Positions 6,651 through 9,711 of a DNA stretch of 9,711 nt are shown piece after piece. Under the pieces are notes generated by a model. That model was not told the origin of the DNA. It did not search any database and saw only the letters and a list, made by a program, of their open reading frames with translations. Position numbers and translations under genes: made by a program. Source of the DNA: Victivallis vadensis (lineage in GTDB: Bacteria > Verrucomicrobiota > Lentisphaeria > Victivallales > GWF2-50-93); assembly GCA_020718525.1 (NCBI GenBank), contig DYRX01000153.1:1-9711 (forward strand), read 5' to 3'. Position 1 is the stretch's first letter; each line of letters starts with the position of its first letter.

Positions 6651-7679
6651 ATGCAGAAGAAAAGAGTCGCAGTCCTTGGCGCGTCCGGATATTCCGGAGA
6701 AGAGCTGTTACGAATATTGCTCAGGCATCCAGCCTGCGAAATTCGCAGTGTCACTTCCAGGCAGAACGCGGGAAGCCCGATTGATTCGGTATTCCCTCGC
6801 TTTGCCGGAATTGACCTTGCGTTTTCCGCTCCGGATGCGGATCAGATCGCCAGCGACTGCGACGTCGCCTTCCTCGCCCTTCCGCACGGTCTTGCCGCTG
6901 AGTTTGCAGTCCCACTACTTGCCAAGGGTGTCAAAGTCCTTGACCTCAGCGCAGATTTCAGAATCAAAAATCCTGAAACATTTCAGAAGTACTACAAGGA
7001 AAAACATCCAGCTCCGGAGCTTCTCGACAGGGCCGTCTATGGACTCCCCGAGCTATACCGCGACAAAATCCGCTCTGCATCCCTTGTCGCCTGCGCCGGA
7101 TGCTATCCGACCAGCATCATTTTGCCTTTGGCTCCCCTGCTCGCCAGCAAAGCCGTCTCGATGGAGGACATAGTCGTCTCAAGCATGAGCGGTGTAAGCG
7201 GAGCCGGAAGGAAAGTCGAGCTTGCATACATTTTCCCGGAATGCAACGAAAGCGTCCGGGCCTATTCGCCTGTCTCGCACCGCCATATCCCCGAAATTGA
7301 GCAGGAGCTCTCCTTTGCCGCCGCATCGCAAAAGCCCGTTCAGATCTCCTTCATTCCACACCTCGTTCCTGTCAACAGGGGCATCAACTCGACAATCGTG
7401 ACACGCCTCACAGCTTCCGACGAGTCAAAAATTGCGGAAATCTATTCGGCGGCATACGCGAAAGAGCCTTTCGTCAGACTCCTCCAGACCCCGAAATTTC
7501 CCGACACAAAACATGTGACCATGAGCAATTTCTGCGAGATAGGCTACGCGTTCGACAAAAGAAATGGTAAGCTTGTCATTGCTTCCTGCATTGACAATCT
7601 CACGAAGGGCGCCGCCGGACAAGCCGTCCAGTGTTTCAACATCATTTGCGGTCTGGACGAAAAGACTGGACTTCTCTGA
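6651..7679 (+). CDS. argC: N-acetyl-gamma-glutamyl-phosphate reductase
   Basis: ArgC performs the third step of arginine biosynthesis, the NADPH-dependent reduction of N-acetyl-glutamyl-5-phosphate to the semialdehyde, in the cytoplasm. The 342 residues match the type 1 family length. The N-terminal Rossmann fold starts VAVLGASGYSGEELLRILLR (6-25). The catalytic cysteine is Cys151 in ACAGCYPTS, and the usual active-site His region is SHRHIPEI (209-216). VPVNRGI (239-245) and DNLTKGAAGQAVQ (315-327) are further signatures. The start at ATG 6651 leaves only about five residues before the Rossmann strand, as is typical; a GGGAG 13 bases upstream is a rather distant ribosome binding site. No other arg gene is present in the window. 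The gap to rpsI is 28 bases. Confidence 0.97.
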   Translation: MQKKRVAVLGASGYSGEELLRILLRHPACEIRSVTSRQNAGSPIDSVFPRFAGIDLAFSAPDADQIASDCDVAFLALPHGLAAEFAVPLLAKGVKVLDLSADFRIKNPETFQKYYKEKHPAPELLDRAVYGLPELYRDKIRSASLVACAGCYPTSIILPLAPLLASKAVSMEDIVVSSMSGVSGAGRKVELAYIFPECNESVRAYSPVSHRHIPEIEQELSFAAASQKPVQISFIPHLVPVNRGINSTIVTRLTASDESKIAEIYSAAYAKEPFVRLLQTPKFPDTKHVTMSNFCEIGYAFDKRNGKLVIASCIDNLTKGAAGQAVQCFNIICGLDEKTGLL

Positions 7680-7727
7680 GCCGATCGGAGCAAGATCTCC
7701 TCTCCGCCAAGCAAAAAGGATTCAAAG

Positions 7728-8336
7728 ATGAGCCACAAATATCCTGATTCAATGGAGGAGCTGGTCACGCTCTTCAAAACTCTGCCTGGAGTCGGACGCC
7801 GGAGCGCGGAAAGAATAGTCCTCTCAATTCAGAAATGGCCTGCGGAAAAAACGAAGCGCCTAGCCGTACTCCTGAATGAAATGCCCGACAGAATCGGCAA
7901 ATGCCCTGAATGTGCGAACTTCGCAATGGACGGAGCGCTATGCTCCATTTGCGCCTCTCCAAGCCGCGATCCCTCGATCGTCTGCATCGTCGAAGATTCA
8001 TCCCAGATTCAGAACATCGAGAACAGTGGCATGTTCAAAGGGAAATATCACGTGCTGGGAGGCAAGATCTCCCCGCTTCAAGGCAGGGAGCTTTCCGAGC
8101 TGAACGTCCCATCCCTCAAAGAAAGAATCCAAAAAGGGGCGATCCGCGAAGTAGTCATGGCTTTCAGCTTCGACATAGAGGGACAGGCGACCGCCGCATG
8201 CCTCGCCGAAATACTCAAAGACATGAATGTGAAAATCACCAGGCTCGCAAGAGGACTCCCTGTCGGTTCCGACATATCCTACGTTGATTCGGCGACAATT
8301 GCCGCCGCCCTCAGCGGAAGAACCGGCATGGAATAA
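7728..8336 (+). CDS. recR: Recombination mediator protein RecR
   Basis: RecR works with RecO (and RecF) to load RecA onto SSB-coated single-stranded DNA at gaps. The 202 residues are the normal length. Domains in order are a helix-hairpin-helix with LPGVGRRSAERI (19-30), a four-cysteine zinc motif at C59, C62, C72 and C75, a Toprim domain beginning SIVCIVED (83-90), and the C-terminal TRLARGLPVGSDISYVDSAT (171-190). The ATG at 7728 has AAGGA at 7716-7720 with a 7-base spacer. The Toprim segment AFSFDIEGQAT replaces the common ATNPTVEGEAT; the change is conservative in place and length, so I expect function. It follows argC by 48 bases and is followed after 4 bases by the methyltransferase gene. 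Confidence 0.97.
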   Translation: MSHKYPDSMEELVTLFKTLPGVGRRSAERIVLSIQKWPAEKTKRLAVLLNEMPDRIGKCPECANFAMDGALCSICASPSRDPSIVCIVEDSSQIQNIENSGMFKGKYHVLGGKISPLQGRELSELNVPSLKERIQKGAIREVVMAFSFDIEGQATAACLAEILKDMNVKITRLARGLPVGSDISYVDSATIAAALSGRTGME

Positions 8337-8340
8337 GCTC

Positions 8341-8988
8341 ATGCGAGACTCCGCCGATTCCAAGTATTCTCCGCTCAACGAGTCCGCCTTCTTCATGATT
8401 CAGAGCAGGCTGAATCTAATCCGGAAAATCCTTGCAAAATCCCTCCATTCGCCCGTCGAAGATCTCAAATTTCTCGAAGTCGGCTCCGGAAACGGGCAAT
8501 GGCTCTGCGAATTTTCGTCCTTCGGCCTCCTTACATCCAATATGTCCGGAATAGAACTTTCCAAAGAGCGCTGTGAAACCGCGAAAAAACGGGTGCCTTC
8601 CGCTGAAATTGTCTGTGGCGATGCGTCCCTCCTCCCATGGAGCGACGATCATTTCGACATAGTTTTCCAGTCAACTGTCTTCACTTCCGTAAAATCCCAT
8701 GAGACGAGAAAAAAGATCGCGTCCGAAATGAAGAGGGTCTGCAAAAAGGACGGATTCATACTCTGGTATGACTTCATCTACAACAGCCCGTCAAATCCGG
8801 ATGTAGAAGGCATCGGAGCTGACCAAGTCAGAAGTCTTTTTGAGCCATGGACTTGCGAATTTCGCAAAGCTACCCTGGCTCCTCCCATCGCTAGAAGACT
8901 GGTTCCAGTCTCCCGTCTTGCCTCACAAATTCTCGAAAGCTTCTGCCCTTTTTTGAGAACGCATATTCTAGCAGAAATACGCCAATAA
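8341..8988 (+). CDS. Class I SAM-dependent methyltransferase (Methyltransf_11-like)
   Basis: This is a predicted cytoplasmic methyltransferase of 215 residues, substrate unknown. It has the class I Rossmann motifs: motif I LEVGSGNGQW (45-54), acidic residue E72 after strand 2 in GIELSKERC, GDASLLPW (93-100), and FDIVFQSTVFTSV (105-117). The C-terminal part, PPIARRLVPVSRLASQILES then PFLRTHILAEIRQ, resembles the ending of methyltransferases often found near polysaccharide or lipid biosynthesis genes, so a glycan or lipid substrate is possible but unproven. ATG 8341 is preferred, with GGAA 7 bases upstream; a TTG at 8284 would add 19 residues inside recR and has no ribosome binding site. The 4-base gap to recR suggests translational coupling. 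It is probably the last gene of the run. Confidence 0.87.
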   Translation: MRDSADSKYSPLNESAFFMIQSRLNLIRKILAKSLHSPVEDLKFLEVGSGNGQWLCEFSSFGLLTSNMSGIELSKERCETAKKRVPSAEIVCGDASLLPWSDDHFDIVFQSTVFTSVKSHETRKKIASEMKRVCKKDGFILWYDFIYNSPSNPDVEGIGADQVRSLFEPWTCEFRKATLAPPIARRLVPVSRLASQILESFCPFLRTHILAEIRQ

Positions 8989-9123
8989 AAGAAAAAGTTA
9001 AATTCTGTCCTGAATTTGTTTTCGAGGTACCCGCAAAGCATATGCAAAAATCCCTGACAGTCTGAAGTATCTTCTCTGTAAATGCCTGACACACAGCACT
9101 AAAATCCTCCGTTTCGCTATAGT

Positions 9124-9158
9124 TTTTCAGCACAATAATATCATTATTTTGCTGAAAA
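9124..9158. repeat. Near-perfect long inverted repeat (hairpin)
   Basis: TTTTCAGCA (9124-9132) pairs with TGCTGAAAA (9150-9158), and AATAAT (9134-9139) with ATTATT (9143-9148). One C/T mismatch (9133/9149) interrupts the stem and ATC forms the loop, giving 15 base pairs plus one mismatch. It lacks a T-run on the exit side in either direction and starts with T and ends with A, so it is not a standard intrinsic terminator. It could be a protein-binding site, a transcript-processing hairpin or the remains of a small mobile repeat. Confidence 0.7.
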
Positions 9159-9284
9159 GAATAGATAATCAGGGGGACATTCGTTCAGTCTGGAATTTGC
9201 CGTTTACTTTTGAAACATCTTGTCGAATATTTCTTGAAATCTCATTTTCAAGGCTTATTTTCACAATCAGCCTGATATCGGTTT

Positions 9285-9313
9285 TTCGGAAACGTCGCCA
9301 CCTGGGGTATAAT
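9285..9313 (+). promoter_or_regulatory. Promoter-like sequence before the M6-like gene
   Basis: A perfect TATAAT lies at 9308-9313, with TTCGGA (9285-9290, 3 of 6 to the -35 consensus) 17 bases upstream. Transcription would begin near 9320, leaving a leader of about 11 bases before GTG 9331. The -10 match is strong and the -35 match weak. Confidence 0.5.
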
Positions 9314-9330
9314 TTAGCAATGGGGGGATT

Positions 9331-9693
9331 GTGAAAACGCCGGAAGCAGTCGCTTGTCGAAAAAATTTTCTGTTCTGTCTTGCCTTGTCACTTATTGCAA
9401 TCACAGCATCTCGGTCCGCAATGGCTGTTCCCGCCTGTCAGGATTATGCAGAACTAAGCCAGCCCGATGGGAAAATAATCAAGATCCAGCTTCAAGGAGA
9501 TGAATTTTTCTCATGGAACGAAACTCAGGAAGGCTATGCTATTTTAAAGGATGCCGCAGACGGCTTCTGGAAATTTGCGAAACCCGCAAAAGGCAAAGCG
9601 GATTTCGAGATTGTTCCCGGTTCGAAAGTTGGAACCACTAATCCTTCCCTCCTTGGACTTAGGAACTGTTACGAATTAACATTTACAATTTGA
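9331..9693 (+). CDS. Secreted M6-peptidase-like N-terminal fragment
   Basis: The 120-residue product starts with a signal peptide: basic MKTPEAVACRK, a hydrophobic core about 12-25, and a likely cleavage after SAMA near residue 32. The mature part, SQPDGKIIKIQLQGDEFFSW, ETQEGYAILKD, DGFWKFAKP and GSKVGTTNPSLLGLR, matches my memory of the N-terminal (prodomain-like) part of M6-family metalloprotease-domain proteins. Those proteins normally continue for hundreds of residues with an HExxH zinc site. Here similarity stops at about residue 111; an unrelated NCYELTFTI precedes TGA at 9691-9693, and no frame after it stays open with similarity. The product is thus a truncated or decayed gene, or a stand-alone prodomain. 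GTG 9331 has a G-rich stretch (9322-9327) just upstream as the possible ribosome binding site. Peptidase activity is not expected. Confidence 0.6.
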   Translation: MKTPEAVACRKNFLFCLALSLIAITASRSAMAVPACQDYAELSQPDGKIIKIQLQGDEFFSWNETQEGYAILKDAADGFWKFAKPAKGKADFEIVPGSKVGTTNPSLLGLRNCYELTFTI

Positions 9694-9711
9694 CGGTGAA
9701 ATAACATAGTT

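Larger units (their letters stand above)
8989..9330. other. Gene-free stretch of 342 bases
   Basis: No ORF here has family resemblance. A minus-strand frame entering the methyltransferase gene (GTG at 9133) and a plus-strand frame from TTG 9149 to 9334 are both open but have no ribosome binding site or recognisable motif. No T-tract follows any hairpin, so I see no intrinsic terminator for the methyltransferase gene. The region holds the inverted repeat at 9124-9158 and the promoter-like sequence at 9285-9313. Confidence 0.6.

Noticed and set aside
8891..9133. Minus-strand frame of 80 codons from GTG 9133
   Set aside because: More than a third overlaps the methyltransferase gene antisense, there is no recognisable motif, and its start lies inside the inverted repeat.
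9149..9334. Plus-strand frame of 61 codons ending on the start of the M6-like gene
   Set aside because: TTG start, no ribosome binding site, no family resemblance, and the promoter for the next gene lies inside it.
1..9711. CRISPR array, insertion sequence, or defence system
   Set aside because: No regularly spaced repeats, transposase, integrase or nuclease motifs are visible on either strand; the core of the window is housekeeping genes.

Overview
The window looks like chromosome from a Gram-negative-type bacterium. A block of conserved housekeeping genes (about 337-8988) lies between two AT-richer flanks that hold gene remnants or fragments. The gene set fits the PVC superphylum, perhaps Lentisphaerota or Verrucomicrobiota: a primary-type sigma factor with a very long lysine-rich N-terminal extension, the order rplM-rpsI-argC, and an M6-peptidase-like secreted fragment. 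This assignment is inference from remembered family and order patterns and was not tested by any search.

Layout. 1-336: no intact gene. The minus strand carries what looks like a frameshifted HigB/RelE-type toxin remnant, with palindromic operator-like sequence in its promoter position. 337-3612 (minus): mfd, complete, with a TTG start. 3613-3696: short AT-rich divergent intergenic region. 3697-5370 (plus): sigma-70 family factor of 557 residues, of which about the first 270 are lysine-rich low-complexity sequence. 5436-5621: rpsU, behind a ribosome binding site that complements the whole 16S 3' end. 5622-5777: leader region with a small ORF whose stop overlaps the start region of rplM. 5778-6206 and 6224-6622: rplM and rpsI. 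6651-7679: argC. 7728-8336: recR. 8341-8988: SAM-dependent methyltransferase. 8989-9330: no supportable gene, but a near-perfect 35-base inverted repeat and a promoter-like sequence with a perfect TATAAT. 9331-9693: secreted protein resembling only the N-terminal part of M6-family metalloprotease-domain proteins.

How the genes fit together. All plus-strand genes from the sigma factor to the methyltransferase run in one direction with short gaps (4 to about 160 bases) and no convincing intrinsic terminator. They could be read as one or a few transcripts covering transcription initiation, ribosome assembly, arginine biosynthesis and recombinational repair. mfd, on the other strand, couples repair to transcription. 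I see no complete novel multi-gene system. The least explained signals are the basic tail of the sigma factor, the very long rpsU ribosome binding site, the rplM leader, the inverted repeat at 9124-9158, and the decayed toxin and peptidase-like pieces at the two edges.
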